This document shows positions 9,859 through 22,004 of a stretch of DNA of 47,033 nt, one piece after another. The stretch covers positions 1 through 47,033 of the forward strand of contig JAIWNE010000169.1 in NCBI GenBank assembly GCA_025331445.1, in the 5' to 3' direction. The position numbers and the translations under genes were made by a program. The stretch comes from Blakeslea trispora. Its lineage: Eukaryota; Mucoromycota; Mucoromycetes; Mucorales; Choanephoraceae. Positions within the stretch are counted from its first letter, which is position 1; each line of letters begins with the position of its first letter. The notes beneath the pieces are model-generated. The model saw only the letters and a program-made list of their open reading frames with translations, did no database searches and had not been told where the DNA came from.

Positions 9859-11181
9859 TCAAGATCGCCTTTCTAACCAGGTCTGAAACGCTTGTTCATG
9901 TCTCTTCAACTGTACATCGGGTACCATGGACTTTCTACTACTGAACGGAATCAAACAATCGCCGTTTACGGCTCCTTCTAATCTTCTAGCGTTTGGTCCT
10001 GCAAGGTGGTATGTCCCAGTTTGATTTGCCTTTAACACAGTCATAGGTCCTATCCAGAGATCAGAGAATTTGGTTTCTTTATAATGATCCTTCATTAATA
10101 CTTGTTCTCCAACTTTGTAGATTCTTCGGTGGTGAATAGTCTTGTCGTAGCGTTTCTTAGCTTTCTTCTTTTTCTCTTCGCCAACATTTCTTGCTTCCAG
10201 TCTCAATTCGCTCATCACTTGTTCAATTTCTTCTACTCGCCGACAGATTTCTTCTTCTACTTCACCTTCTATGTAATCATACCTGGGAGCTGGCCATAAG
10301 ATTGGAGTTTGCATGTCATATCCATACAGTAATTTACTAGGAGTAAAACCAGTAGTCTCATTTCTCAACGTTCTTATAGCCATTAAAGCGGTCGGTATCT
10401 TCTTATCCCAAGTCTTCAAATCACCGTCATCTCGTACAAGTTTTGCTACAGTATTTACCAAGGTCTGATTCATTCGCTCGCATAATCCATTTGTTTGTGG
10501 TCGAAAGCTAGTGGTAGTGATATGTCTACATCCAATTTTCTTCAAGAATGTTTTGACGTATCTGGAAAGGAAGTTGGAGCCTCTATCAGTAAGCAGAAAA
10601 CGAGGAACACCATATTGTTGAACGATCATTGTATAGAGGAATTCGGCAGTTGTTTCTTCAGTAATATCTTTAACAGGTTGAGCTATGGGCCATCTAGTGA
10701 GGTAATCTACCGCAACTAGTATGTATTTGTTTTCAGAGTGCGAGCTAATTACCGGTCCTACAGCATCACAGCCAACCATATAGAACGGATGCTTCGATAC
10801 TGAGATGGGTTTGCTTGGGTTGGTTCTTTTGGCAGGTACTTTCTTTCTATATTGACAGGTTTCGCAGGTAGTAACTACTTCTTTCACTATTTCGAACAAT
10901 CTAGGTGAATAGAATCCCGCTTTGACTTTGTACCATGTGTTGTTGATTCCGAAGTGTCCTTCTTGATGTACTTTTTCGACAACTTCATGTAAATTTCCTT
11001 GATGAAGCACTTCTAGAGAGTCATTTTGCTTGCTTGTTGGTTTAGTGTACAATTGTCTATTGAATACGATGTATTTATCAGCCATTTGATCTAACTTTTT
11101 CTTGAATTCTTCGGTGCAATCCAGAGGATATTGCTTGCTTTTGATGAGTTGACTTATTGCGATGTACGTTGCGTATTCCAT
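9859..11181 (-). CDS. pol: Ty3/gypsy integrase as a separate frame
   Basis: 440 residues. The zinc-binding H-H-C-C motif is H72, H76, C106, C109 (HQEGH...CETC). The catalytic core is D139 (GCDAVGP), D199 (LTDRGSNF) and E235 (GLCERMNQ), with the D,D-35-E spacing of retroviral-type integrases. A C-terminal part rich in Lys (about 330-440) contains VGEQVLMKDH, an SH3-like/GPY-type region. It inserts the cDNA into the genome. The stop lies 2 bp before the polypurine tract. Unlike most Ty3/gypsy elements it is not continuous with RNase H: a 262-bp A-rich stretch and its own ATG precede it. No disabling change is visible. Confidence 0.92.
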   Translation of the reverse strand: MEYATYIAISQLIKSKQYPLDCTEEFKKKLDQMADKYIVFNRQLYTKPTSKQNDSLEVLHQGNLHEVVEKVHQEGHFGINNTWYKVKAGFYSPRLFEIVKEVVTTCETCQYRKKVPAKRTNPSKPISVSKHPFYMVGCDAVGPVISSHSENKYILVAVDYLTRWPIAQPVKDITEETTAEFLYTMIVQQYGVPRFLLTDRGSNFLSRYVKTFLKKIGCRHITTTSFRPQTNGLCERMNQTLVNTVAKLVRDDGDLKTWDKKIPTALMAIRTLRNETTGFTPSKLLYGYDMQTPILWPAPRYDYIEGEVEEEICRRVEEIEQVMSELRLEARNVGEEKKKKAKKRYDKTIHHRRIYKVGEQVLMKDHYKETKFSDLWIGPMTVLKANQTGTYHLAGPNARRLEGAVNGDCLIPFSSRKSMVPDVQLKRHEQAFQTWLERRS

Positions 11182-11443
11182 GAGTGTGTTGTTTGTTTTG
11201 TGATTCTAAGGTAAGGAGTTAGTAATAGGGTGTATATTAATATGTTTGAATAACTATATTTATGTCTTTTTTTTTTGTTCTTTTGTACTTTTTCTTTTTT
11301 TTTGTCTGTTCTTTTATACTTTTTCTCTTTTTTTTTGTTTTTCTTAATTGTTCTCCTTTTTTTTTATTATATAATTTTTTGTTTTTTTTTGTTCTTTTTT
11401 TTTTGTTCATCCCTCCCTTCCCAACCTATGATGAATTGTATGT
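11182..11443 (-). other. A-rich linker between RNase H and integrase frames
   Basis: On the minus strand the RNase H frame ends at TAA (11446-11444) and the integrase ATG is at 11181. Between them lies imperfect tandem poly-A with GAACA and AAAGTA interruptions at about a 30-bp period (T runs on the plus strand, 11262-11410). It could be a translational spacer or a slippage-expanded repeat that split an ancestral frame. No clean GT-AG intron joins the two frames. Confidence 0.6.
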
Positions 11444-13411
11444 TTAATAAAAGTCTAATCGCGATAATGCATCGGCAGGATTATCACATCCCTTTTTATA
11501 TTCTACTCGGTAGTTGTATCCCATAAGACAGGCTTTCCATCTCTGCAATTTTGGGCTGGGCTTATCGTTGTTGAATATATATTTGAGAGCTGCATGATCA
11601 CATTTGATGACGAAAGGCGTCTGGTTACTGAGATAATACCTATATCGGTTCACCGCCCATATAATGCACAAAGCTTCGAGGTGTGATACAGTGTAATTTA
11701 ACTGTGTGTTGTTCAATGACTTGGATCCATAACTTATAACTGTTTCATTCTCTCCACTTCCTGTAGATGATTGTGATAAAATTGCTCCTAATCCTTTATA
11801 GCTGGCGTCGGTAGTTATGATTTTTACTTGCTCTCGGATAGGGTACGACAATATGGGTGGTGAGATGAGAGTGCTCATCAGGTAATTAAAAGAATCTTGT
11901 TGATCTTGAGTCCATTCAAATTTAGCATTCTTCTTCATCAATTTCATCAATGGTTGACACTTGGCGCTGTAATCTTCGATAAATCTGCGGAAATATCCCG
12001 TCATGCCTAGTAACGTTCTGACTTCTTCAATATTCTTTGGTTCTTTTGATTTGAGGATCTTCTTCACGTTGTCATCTGCCGGTCTTAACCCTTCTCCTAC
12101 TTCGTGGCCAAGGTACACAATTCTCTTTTTCATTAAGTTACATTTTTCTAAACGGAGACGGAGGTTGGCTTGTCTACAAGCTTGAAATACTAATTCTAGG
12201 TGCTTGATATGGTCTTCTATATTTTTAGAGTATATGATAATGTCGTCAATAAATACATACAAAAATTTACCAATATAGTTTTGCAGAATATTTGTCATGG
12301 CTCGTTGGTAAGTTGAGGGAGCTCCAGTTAATCCGAAAGGCATTACATTGAATTCATAACAGCCGAATTTAGACACAAATCCCGTTTTCTCTATACTATC
12401 TGGATGCATTTGTATTTGCCAAAATCCTTGGGCGGCATCCAAGGTTGAGAATATTACAGCACCACCTAACGAGTCTAAGACTTCCTCTATATGCGGAATA
12501 GGGTAGGATTGTTTCTCGGTTATCTTGTTGAGTTGTGTATAATTGACTACTAGTCTAAATTTCCCATTCTTTTTCAGGACGAAGAATATAGGGGCACAGT
12601 ACTTCTCATGTTTACTTGGTTTGATGATGTTAAGCTCTAGCAGGTTGTCCAATTCTTTACGTAGACTTTCTTCTTCGTCTAAAGTTAAACGGTATGGTTT
12701 TGATCTTACTGGCTGCTCGGTAGTAGTTCTAATCTCGTGGTATACACCTTCTACGACTCCTAACCCATTGAACTCCACGAAACAGTCTTTATACCTTTTG
12801 ATGAGTTTGCTTGTTTCTTCTTTGAGGTCTTGACTGTCTTCTGGTAGTACTTCTTTCAAAAATTCGGATTGCGACACAATATCTTCTTGGTATGTATTCA
12901 CTTCAACTATCTTTCTATTTCCTGTGTCTATTTTCAAATGATTTTCTACGTTGTATACTTGTACAGAGTATATAGGTATGCTATCATTTGCTTCATGTTT
13001 GTTACCCAATTCGTCACTATCTGGTATACATTGGACTTCAATGTTGTTCAATCCATTTTTAGTTGGTATTACAATAGTTTTTGCATTGTTTGTCAGGCGA
13101 ATGTCATGCTGTTTTATCCAAGGACGGCCTAACAGGCAGCTCTCTTTTGAACGTTGAGACTCATCGATGCAAAAATGTTCTCTTCTTAATTTGCCACCGA
13201 TGCGGACATCAACCTCAATAGCTACTTTGCAGTTGACTACTTTTCCATGACTAGCAAATCCGCTAAGAGGTATGGATTCTGTCGCGTTAGGTTTAATGTT
13301 TAATCGTTGAGCCAATTTCCCGCTCATGACCGACACTGAAGCTCCAGAGTCTAGCACCGCCTTAACTGGTTGATTATTGATAACTATCAAAACTCGACAC
13401 GGTTGTGCATC
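11444..13411 (-). CDS. pol: Protease, reverse transcriptase and RNase H part of pol
   Basis: The frame opens right after an in-frame TGA and runs 655 codons; the first Met is at 13390. Counting from that Met: aspartic protease motif VLDSGAS at D14, which processes the polyprotein; RT with D318 (STLDAAQGFW) and the FIDD box (D382, D383); RNase H with D528 (TTDAS), E572, D598 and D640 (NPADALSRL). All key residues are present. It would copy element RNA into cDNA inside virus-like particles. It is in the same frame as the linker segment 13412-14231, so the two are one pol frame broken only by the TGA. Confidence 0.93.
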   Translation of the reverse strand, partial: DAQPCRVLIVINNQPVKAVLDSGASVSVMSGKLAQRLNIKPNATESIPLSGFASHGKVVNCKVAIEVDVRIGGKLRREHFCIDESQRSKESCLLGRPWIKQHDIRLTNNAKTIVIPTKNGLNNIEVQCIPDSDELGNKHEANDSIPIYSVQVYNVENHLKIDTGNRKIVEVNTYQEDIVSQSEFLKEVLPEDSQDLKEETSKLIKRYKDCFVEFNGLGVVEGVYHEIRTTTEQPVRSKPYRLTLDEEESLRKELDNLLELNIIKPSKHEKYCAPIFFVLKKNGKFRLVVNYTQLNKITEKQSYPIPHIEEVLDSLGGAVIFSTLDAAQGFWQIQMHPDSIEKTGFVSKFGCYEFNVMPFGLTGAPSTYQRAMTNILQNYIGKFLYVFIDDIIIYSKNIEDHIKHLELVFQACRQANLRLRLEKCNLMKKRIVYLGHEVGEGLRPADDNVKKILKSKEPKNIEEVRTLLGMTGYFRRFIEDYSAKCQPLMKLMKKNAKFEWTQDQQDSFNYLMSTLISPPILSYPIREQVKIITTDASYKGLGAILSQSSTGSGENETVISYGSKSLNNTQLNYTVSHLEALCIIWAVNRYRYYLSNQTPFVIKCDHAALKYIFNNDKPSPKLQRWKACLMGYNYRVEYKKGCDNPADALSRLDFY

Positions 13412-14231
13412 TCACATATCTTCTGCTCTAAAGGGGTAGTCAATTTGGCTATCATTTTCATCATCTGTATCGAGTATATAGCTCCTGGTGGAGTCTAGAT
13501 CATATTCTGAGTCATCATATTCTGAGTCGTAATCACTGTCAGTTTCAGTGGTATGTGAGGCAAGGCTAAGGGATCTTTGATATTCCTCTTCATCTAATAA
13601 TCCGTTGGTTCTGAGTGCATTGATTACCATAGGTTCTTCTCCTTTTCCTTGGCCTTGTCTATTTACGCCTTCTATTTTTCTTTCTGGTTTTCTTCTATGC
13701 AAGTGAGTTAATCCTAACTTCACATCTTGTGCAGCTTTTCTGTTTTCGGCTAGGTATTGACTAATTGGTAGAGTTATCATTGTTCTAGAGAGTTTAGCCC
13801 ATGTTGATTCAATGGGAACTTCTACTTCCAGTCTTCTTTGCTGCCTACGTGGTCTTTTTCCTTTGTCAGGAATTTTTCTGACTATGCCTTGTCCATTATT
13901 AGGATTACTCAAATTATGTTGTGGACTCTGAGATTGAATGTTTTTATGGTTTGGATTTAATTGATTCAGTTGAAGCTGAGGTGTCATGGGAATTTCTGTG
14001 GTTTGTGATAACGATGGTTGTACAGCAGTACTGGATGTACCAACATATGTATTCAGCCTTTTATTAGAGTTTACCGGTTGTGCATCCGTACTGCCTTCAG
14101 ATCTGTCTTTTCGTTTTACTGTGTTGATATCTACTTCGTGTACTAAATCGTGTTGTTTAGTTACTTCGACGATGTGGATTTGTGATTGTGAATTGTTTTC
14201 TAGTTCTGAACTGTTAATTTGGGGATGTAAA
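13412..14231 (-). CDS. pol: N-terminal linker segment of pol, cut by E-nest, ending at an in-frame TGA
   Basis: From the E-nest junction (14231) the frame runs to TGA 13414-13412. It is Gln/Asn/Ser-rich, with a basic patch (KRPRRQQRRLE) and then a helical segment (STWAKLSRTMITLPISQYL), resembling the region just before protease in other gypsy elements, and an acidic end (DSDYDSEYDDSEYD). The next codon after TGA continues into protease in the same frame. An ATG at 14302 lies inside E-nest terminal DNA, so the first 24 residues read from it are transposon sequence, not pol. The true upstream part is 26673-26612. Confidence 0.8.
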
Positions 14232-14361
14232 CACCACAGCTTAAAAGATGTTGAGGTGAACTTTTTTTTGTCAGAATCTGACACGAAAACCTTGAAATTC
14301 AATTAAGGCGGTTTAAGGTTTTTTGTCAGAATCTGACATGATTTCTGTCAGAATCCGCCTT
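14232..14361. repeat. E-nest left terminal repeats
   Basis: Inside the terminus the 15-mer TGTCAGAATCTGACA, itself palindromic, occurs at 14269-14283 and 14324-14338, with a variant (CTGTCAGAATCCGCC) at 14345. An AAGGCGG/CCGCCTT pair brackets the last two. The arrangement of private words close to the terminus resembles the other elements. I did not find the same word at the right end. Confidence 0.6.
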
Positions 14362-17300
14362 TTTTTGTTGAATGGCAAAACCCTTTTGCGGATTACTTTG
14401 AATAGGAGTTGTCTATAGTCGAATCATATCCAGCTTAAGTCTCAAAGGGGAGTTATAAGGACAAATTGCCTTCGTCGTATAGAGCGATAGTGATTTAACA
14501 AGTTTTAGAAGTATAAGCAATAAATGGGCTAATCGTATTGCTTTAGTTTTTGAATAAGCTTGGCATATGATTGGATTACTTAGGTATTATGGGCAAATCA
14601 AGCTTGTTTATTTTTATTGATTTGAATCAAATATATGCTATATATGGGTTCTTCTTTAGGCTGATTTGTAGCTCAGATGTCCTTTTTTGTAATAGGGATG
14701 CTGCATTGGGTATATCCAGATAGATTGGCATGCTTGACTTTGATATAGATACCTTTTGGGATCATGGGAAGCAGAATAGAAAGCAGAAATGAGTTAATTT
14801 CCATGATTAGAGCCATCAATAAGCACCTTAATCGCTTTGCAGTAGCTGCGCTTGAAAATTGTACAGCCTTAACCGAGAGTTTTTTTTTCGTAATTATTTT
14901 TTTTCTTGACAGCCATCTTGAAGCGACATGCAAGGTCATGAGCAACACCAAGTAAGAGATCACTAGTCACCAGTACACACAAGAGTTAGAAACAATAGAG
15001 GAAAAAAGTAAAAAGCATAGAAAGTCTAAAAAAAAACGAAAAAAATAAAGATGAGACGCGATCCTTTACACATGTACTTTGTCATCAGCATGTTGTGTCC
15101 TTTAGTTGCGATTAGGTACCTCATGAGTCCAGCCAACAGTGAGAGCAATAGTCAGAAGTAAACAGTTGATAAAGAGGGGTTCATTTGGTAAGATAGTCAA
15201 GTCAAAATAATCTGGAAGCGTTATTTCACTGGTCGCGAAAGAGATTCAAAGCGATGAAGCAACCTCATCTGAGATGGAGCACCCATGTAAGCATGAACAA
15301 AGGCGAGAAGACACAAAAAGAAGAAAAGCACAAGCAGTAAAGTTGGAAGGAACCCCAAGTTCAATCAAAAAGAGATTCGGCAACCTTCAAAAGCACAGAC
15401 CTCAGTAGTGGATAGAGAATAAGTAGATAGAGATTATTTTTTGAAGATGAGGTAGAGAGTTGGCGACATGAGAAGAGACCGAGTAGCCTGAACGACGGTA
15501 TATCAGAGAGAAAAAGTATCTCTTGAATTTAGGATAATGACCAGTGGCAATAGTTAGAGAGAAAGATCACATGAGCACATAAGAAAGAAGGTAGACATGA
15601 ACAAATCAGACATAGGATGGAAGCATGGTAGGCAATTGGATGTGTGTTTGTCAAAAGGCTTCAAGGCAATGACTACAAACAGAGCAAGTTAGTAAATGCG
15701 ATGCAAAGAATAAGATAGACAAACAAATGGAGAAACCGAAAGACCTAAGGCAAGAGCAATTTGAAAGAGAGGCATCAATCTAGATAGGCAGCATAAATGG
15801 AGGTGGTATTCAAATATTAGTCAAAGAAGTATAAGTTTGAGAAACATGGTAGAGAACAGGCAGTTTGGATCAAAAAGTAATGGATGAGATGGTGAAAAGT
15901 AGTGCAGAAGAAGGTGACATGGATAAAGGATTGTTAATCAGAGCTTATGATGAGTATGTATATAAGTGTATATAAAGTTGATGATAAGCAAATAAATACG
16001 GATAGTGAGTGGAAGATGCTATGAAATAGAAAAAGAAGCGTAGTCGAATTATTGCGATGTTGTCATCATAATGTGATATACATGTAGCTGTTGCTAAATA
16101 AAAGAGTCAGTGATGTTGAAGGATTATATGATATTTGAAAAAAAAAAAGAGATAACAGTGCTTACCTTTTGCTGTGCATATAATGAAAAAAAGAGAAAAG
16201 AAAGAAAATGGGGGATTGAAAAAAATGGTCAGTATATATGAGAAATATGGCAGTGATGGGAAGAAAGTATGATTTCATTGACAGATCCAAGCTAAAATTG
16301 TACTGAAAAGGAAAATGTCTTGGATTTGCATGAACCAATTTGTTAGGGCCATTTCGGTCTGAAGATAAAGATGTCTAAAAGAAGGTACCATTGAAAGTTG
16401 TGGACAAACGGGTATGTGTTTTAAAGATTGCTAATTACTGCATGAAAAGAAAGCAGTGTTTTGTAGTTAATATGTAAATTCCGAAATAAATTTAATACTT
16501 GTCATAAAACTAACATCTATTTTCAACAAGCTCTATTGTTGTTGTGTAAAGTTGATATGGAGAGAGTGTCATAAGAGAGTGTTGACATAAGGCAACTAAC
16601 ACTTAATAATATAAGGAATATAACGCGATGTTTATACCAGTAAGGTTAAATCTTGCAGTCATCACAAGCAGTAATAGAAAGTAGAGAAGTTTACATGATC
16701 CCTAAGCATTGATATTTCAAATGATAAAAGAAGTTGCGTTTAATGGTGATTAAGATAAAAACACTTAGTATCTGAATTGACAAAACTAGTATTGTCTAGT
16801 GATGATATGCTAAGAATTATTATATCTTATAATGTGATGTTGCTTGAAATTCAACGGTACTAGTTATCTCCAACCTTTAAGAGAATCCAATTCTTCCTGG
16901 CCTTTATCCAATTTGTATCAGGTATCAAAGCTTTCAAGCTGATATTTCGTCAATCATGTAATCATTAATTGATTTGAGTCTTCTTTTATTGAATAACAAT
17001 AACCTTTTAATACTTTATGGATTAGAAGCTTCGAATACAATTCTCTATTGATTTAAAAAGATGATATATTCCAAGTTAACTACCAATTTTACCTATAATG
17101 ACATAAACGTTAGTAGATATGCTAAGTGATATATCAACTAATGTAGTCAATACTTAGACTTGGGAGGAAGATTCTCTAACATTGACGATAGGTGTGACAA
17201 AGATAAAGCAATATGGTAACTCATTGAATGTATGTTGTAACTTTTTAGTCGACTACATCCAAAAGGAAGACATAATCTGCAGTTCATGTAAATGATCATC

Positions 17301-17834
17301 ACTTTAGATTAGTAGGACACCTTTTGACATATAGTATATCTATAATAAAAGAAGTGATAGTTAGAAAAACCGAACATAATGTATTAGGAAAAAGCCGATT
17401 TTTTCTACCATAATGTATGCAAAGTAAGGTTATCTTTTCAAGTTAAACGTTTACGTTGCGACAGATAAAAGTAAAGTCTTCAAAGCTGTAGAGTGAATTT
17501 TAGAAAGATGCACATAAAAAGTAGAGCGTTAATAAAAAATAAAAAGAAGAAGAGAGCAAATACGAGAGAAAGACAAGATGTAATAACCTTAAATTCAGGT
17601 TTGACTGCTTTTTTCATCAAATGAAATGTTTAATGACGATCATCTGCACTAAATGTATAAAGAATTTTTTTTTAAACGTTTCTTTTCTATCTTCTCTACT
17701 TTTATTTTTACATGGAAGATAATACTGTTATTAATGTTAAATAAGGGAAACGGCAAGCAATATATGAAATGATGAGAAAAGTACAATGTTGATATAAATG
17801 CTAGTATGTTACAATCTAATTTAAAAGGGTATAT
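14362..17834. other. Left flank of E-nest without a recognised gene
   Basis: Long purine-rich stretch (notably 14980-16300, rich in GA, AGAG and AAGAA words). Frames at 14673-14963 (minus) and 14764-14955 (plus) overlap on opposite strands and lack any motif, so I do not call them. No tandem repeat with a clear period was seen. Confidence 0.6.
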
Positions 17835-20773
17835 TTACAATAGGTCTTCACCTCTCAGTCTAAGTGACAGCTTTTGATAGTATTTTGCTTCTGGCCAGGT
17901 AAGAGCAAACTGATTATCTTCGTCGTTGTATCTATTTAGTCCTACTAATGTGATGATATCTTGCACTTCACAGATCATCACATCATTTGTAGGACTGTCT
18001 TCTTGAAAATCGACGGTAATAATGCCATGGCCATTCATTGATGTGCTTCGACTAACAGACAACAGGACCAAAAACCGTGTTCGTGCTTCTAATTTATGCT
18101 TCAAAAACGAAATGATTTGACCGAAGTACCAGAACTTTCTTCGACTATAACAAAAGAGTATTTAGAGTTTTTGAAATACATAAAATAAACAAGTGGATAA
18201 TCGTACCTATTGCGTGGCTTAGCTTCAAACAAGACAAAGTAGTTAGGACGGCCCAGTTGACGTTGGTACTGTCTATACCAGAGGGATTGAAAGACCGTGT
18301 CCTGCTTTAACATGCGTGCAGCCAAGACAACACCTGAGTAATTCGAAAGTGATCCTGATTGACCAACGCGACGGTAGAACCTAGTTAACGCATCTTGTAC
18401 ATTGGCTGCGTTGATATTGATAATGCTGGCATCGTTGAGATCAACATGAAGAAACTTGCCCCAGAGTTGTGGATAAGTATCTGGTTGATCAGGATGGTCC
18501 ATGAAGTCGGTATCAATTCTCCTTGGGAAAGCCATGTACCGTTCATTCTCTCGCTGGTTATTAAGAAGGGTATAATAATTCACTCTCGCCAATATGTTGC
18601 TTGTTTCGGCAAGAGGCTTGGTAGGAGAGTGAATCATGTTGGTATATCTTTTAATGGTTCTTTCCAACGAGCGACAAGAGTAGTAGCGTAACGGCCCATG
18701 CTGTTTGATTAGACCGGTTATATGGCGGACGGCAAAGTGACAATTCATTGTCCAGACTCGATTAGTTACCCGTCTGGCATCTACCTCTTCAATCAAGAAA
18801 TCGCCCCACTTTCTGAAGAACCTAAACATCTAATGGTTAGTGAATGTTGGATAATATATTAACGATCTTACCTTTCCATTTCTATCAACTCTTCAGGACT
18901 GATCGACTTTTGTAAACAAATTGAGCAGGCATTAACGAGGTTCATCAACGCATTCTCTGTTCTACGATGCTTTAAGTAAGGCAACACCATAGTTGGGACA
19001 GTATGCAGCAAAAAGTACTGCCAATCAACAGCTCTGTTGAAGTGCTTACGGCCATCGAAAGTATAATCAAAAACGGAAGGATTGGTTCGTCTGCTAGCAA
19101 ATGTCCAACGCGAGATACAGTTCATCAATTGGGATCGATTGTAAACAGGGCCTACATCGAACGAATAGTCAACCAGCAGAGGGGAGTAGAACTTGTCCTT
19201 GATAGTGGGGTCTAGCAAGTTACAGATCATATGACCCAACCCGTGGCCGATCATATGTAATTCATCGCCAAAGAAAGAGAAAGAGCCAAGAAAAGTGGGT
19301 AGACCTGTGATGAGCTCAGAGACGCCTCGCATGCCTCGTTCCTACAACAATGAATAGGTTAGTACATGAAAAAGAACTACAAAGCCAAAGAAAAAGAAAA
19401 GCTTACCAAGTCACCATCAATCAAACTTTCAACGGTACGTTGATTGGCCTCAGACGAAAAGTATTACCACGAGGAGTAACGACTGTCGAGTTGTCGGCTT
19501 TGACAGTACATACCCGGCATCCATAGGTACTTGTATGACCAGAGAAGTCCATCAATTCGGAAATGCCGGGTATGTCACCAGTGAAGCCGAGAATGGCCAC
19601 ATTGCCTCTGAACACTTCCTGTCCGCTTTTCTTTAAACTAGGCCACGATTGTACAACTGGTTGACTTCTGCATGACAGGCTGCAGGAAAGAAACAAGGTC
19701 GTATGGTTTGCCTGGCAGATAGTTACTTGAATCATGTTTGATTCTTTAGTTCTACAAATGTTCACAAAAGTGTAGTTTAAGAAGGTATACAATATTTATT
19801 TACTTGCCTTTGTTCAGGATGAATGTTTAGTATTAAACAGTTGACCATCGTTTGGTTTTGCTTGGAAGAGTTCTTTAACTGGAAGCCGTCGACAAACAAC
19901 ACAAGACAAATGGTATTCTCATCCACAATATTACGCTGGAGAAGACTTTGGTATGCTTCGCCAGAGAAGTAATCCCGGTAGTGGTTGTTGAGAGCATTGT
20001 CATCAAAGAAGGTTTTGCGATAAGACAACATCTCATCTCGAGTCTCATCAGCAAAGAACTGAGTCAGTTTTTGGGCAATCGATGTATATGCCAAAGTCGA
20101 ACAGGAACCAAAGCAGGCAAAGGATCGGTATGGTTGAACTGTAACGAACTGGTCAAGGCGATGACTTCATCAGCGTTTTTATATCTCTGGGCTCCACAAT
20201 TGGGTTTGGACAGGTCATGATGTCAGGGCGACCAACTGGAAACATGTAGCAACCTTTGGGGCATACATCGTGTTGGACAGTGGCAGTCGAATGTCTTTTC
20301 GTAATGCGTCTGTATGTATCAGGCGACTTAAAGTATCTTGCTACAAAAGGTACTACATAAATGAAAGTTAAAGATAAAATCAAGAAGTTGATTGGATATG
20401 AGAATTGATATTTACCAGCATTGACACCGTGTTGTAAAATATGGATATTAATAAAGTTGATTGCTTCTTTTGTCCTTGACGAGGCATTTTGTATTTACCC
20501 AATAATTGAATAAATTGCATACCTGTCATGTGGAAATTATCAATGTTGCTTCTTCGGTCAATTCAATGACAACAGGATTGCTTTCAACTACATTTGACAG
20601 AGGTAAGAACATTGATTCTGTATTAATAAAATCCGGTATCACTTACTTGTCTCTGGTTGTTCTTCATCGAGAGTAACAATGGTTCATCCACTTTAACATC
20701 AGACATCTGCGTGTTTTCATCGGTTTTCTGATCTGAAATTAGCAAGTGCATTTCTAGTGTCTTCTATAGGCAT
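17835..20773 (-). pseudogene. Tnp2-type (CACTA/EnSpm) transposase of E-nest, multi-exon, frameshifted
   Basis: Probable start ATG 20773 (MPIEDTRNALANF). Recognisable parts in order: a zinc-type segment HDVCPKGCYMF...C (20260-20200); the first catalytic-type Asp in CLVLFVDGFQ (about 19890); FTGDIPGISELMDFSGHTSTYGCRVC (about 19590-19510), carrying the second Asp and a zinc Cys pair; HMIGHGLGHM (about 19250); NRAVDWQYFLLHTVPTMVLPYL (about 19010); and the C-terminal HFAVRHI...GPLRYY region (about 18740-18670). This order is that of fungal Tnp2 transposases. GT-AG introns are visible (for example 18867-18830, about 19796-19750 and 20445-20384). At least three frame breaks (near 20198, 20110 and 19700) show it is decayed. 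Confidence 0.8.
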
Positions 20774-22004
20774 TTTTGAATAATAGATATAGGGTGATGA
20801 GTTTGAGTAGAGAATAGAGAGTAAAGTGAAAAGGTCAAACACACTAATTGACAGGTAGATTTATATGACATTTACTATTGATCTTTTGTTTGTTAAAATC
20901 GAACTGATTCTAATTTTACAAATACAAGATCAGGCTTAGTGCTAGCAAACAAGCAGATCAAATTGCTTTTGACTTACAAACAAATTTATTGTTGAGTTAA
21001 TAGAACTGTATACGCAAACATGTTTGCTATAGATGTTGTATATAAAAGCAAACTTATGGTTTGGCTTAGCAAAAGCAAACATAAAAGATGAAAGGGTAAT
21101 CATTTGCAAACGGCTAATACAAATAGTCGAATCACTACTACAAAGCTCTAATGTATTTATTACGAATACATGTAAAAACAGTACCCATTCTATCTGTATA
21201 AATCAATAACTCTGATCCAAATGATTTTGATCTTGATTATTTGCTCTATGAAGATACAATGCGGAATACACATTTGATGTTTAAAGTAAGCAAATGTAAA
21301 ATACATGTTGTATCAAGTGTAATACATATTGCTTGTATCACTGATAGCCAAGTTGTTAATAAACTCACTTGCTGTGATTTTATTGACTTTTTATTTATGG
21401 TTGTCATTTTCGTTCACACTTGTGTTATATTCTAAGATACGTTGTTTAAGCATAAAAGATTTAATGCTCTAATGCAAACATATAGGAACATCATATCTAC
21501 GTTTTATGTAAGACTAATTTTTTTATATATCATACATCAGACTTAAAGTCATCGAGATGATATATATGATTGATATTTACTGTCGTATTATATAGCAGGG
21601 ATAATTGATATGTAACTTTTATTAAAATAATCAATCAAGCATATATGCTGTTTAAACTGACACCGTTGAAGAATATCCTAATTTGTATCTACATTCCTTT
21701 TTTAAGATACAAATGCAAGTGCATATTGAACTTAGACTTAAGTCTAACAAGCCAAATACAACTAATGGGCCCCTCAAAATTATTTCATTAACCACAAAAT
21801 TTAGCTTACCATTCTTTAGTACATATGCATCTGAAGAATAGTGTTCCCAACATTTTAGGTTTATTAATTGAGCCTCTTTTACTTATAAAAAGAGATGTTC
21901 AAAATCAACAAAGCTAATTTATTATATTTCGCTTTCACTTCAACATCTTTTTTCTCAAATCAATTCATTCATCTACCCTTTTTTTTTATTCCAATCTTAA
22001 CAAT
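20774..22004. other. Divergent intergenic region of E-nest
   Basis: Separates the minus-strand transposase from the plus-strand accessory gene. A TATAAAAA box at 21893-21900 precedes the accessory ATG by about 105 bp. The rest is AT-rich with AGCAAAC-type words (about 20900-21130). A frame at 21241-21435 has no support. Confidence 0.5.

Noticed and set aside
11262..11526. Plus-strand Phe/Leu-rich frames over the T-rich linker
   Set aside because: Translations of poly-T opposite the pol gene; no motif.
14302..14306. ATG at 14302 as start of a pol protein
   Set aside because: The first 24 codons lie in the E-nest terminus; frame continuity shows pol comes from the gag side across the insertion.
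14673..14963. Overlapping frames on both strands near the E-nest left end
   Set aside because: Mutually antisense, low-complexity, no motif, no splice or promoter support.
18101..18200. Apparent coding stretch RYDYPLVYFMYFKNSKYSF in the E-nest transposase
   Set aside because: It coincides with a GTACGA...TTATAG intron and is probably not translated.
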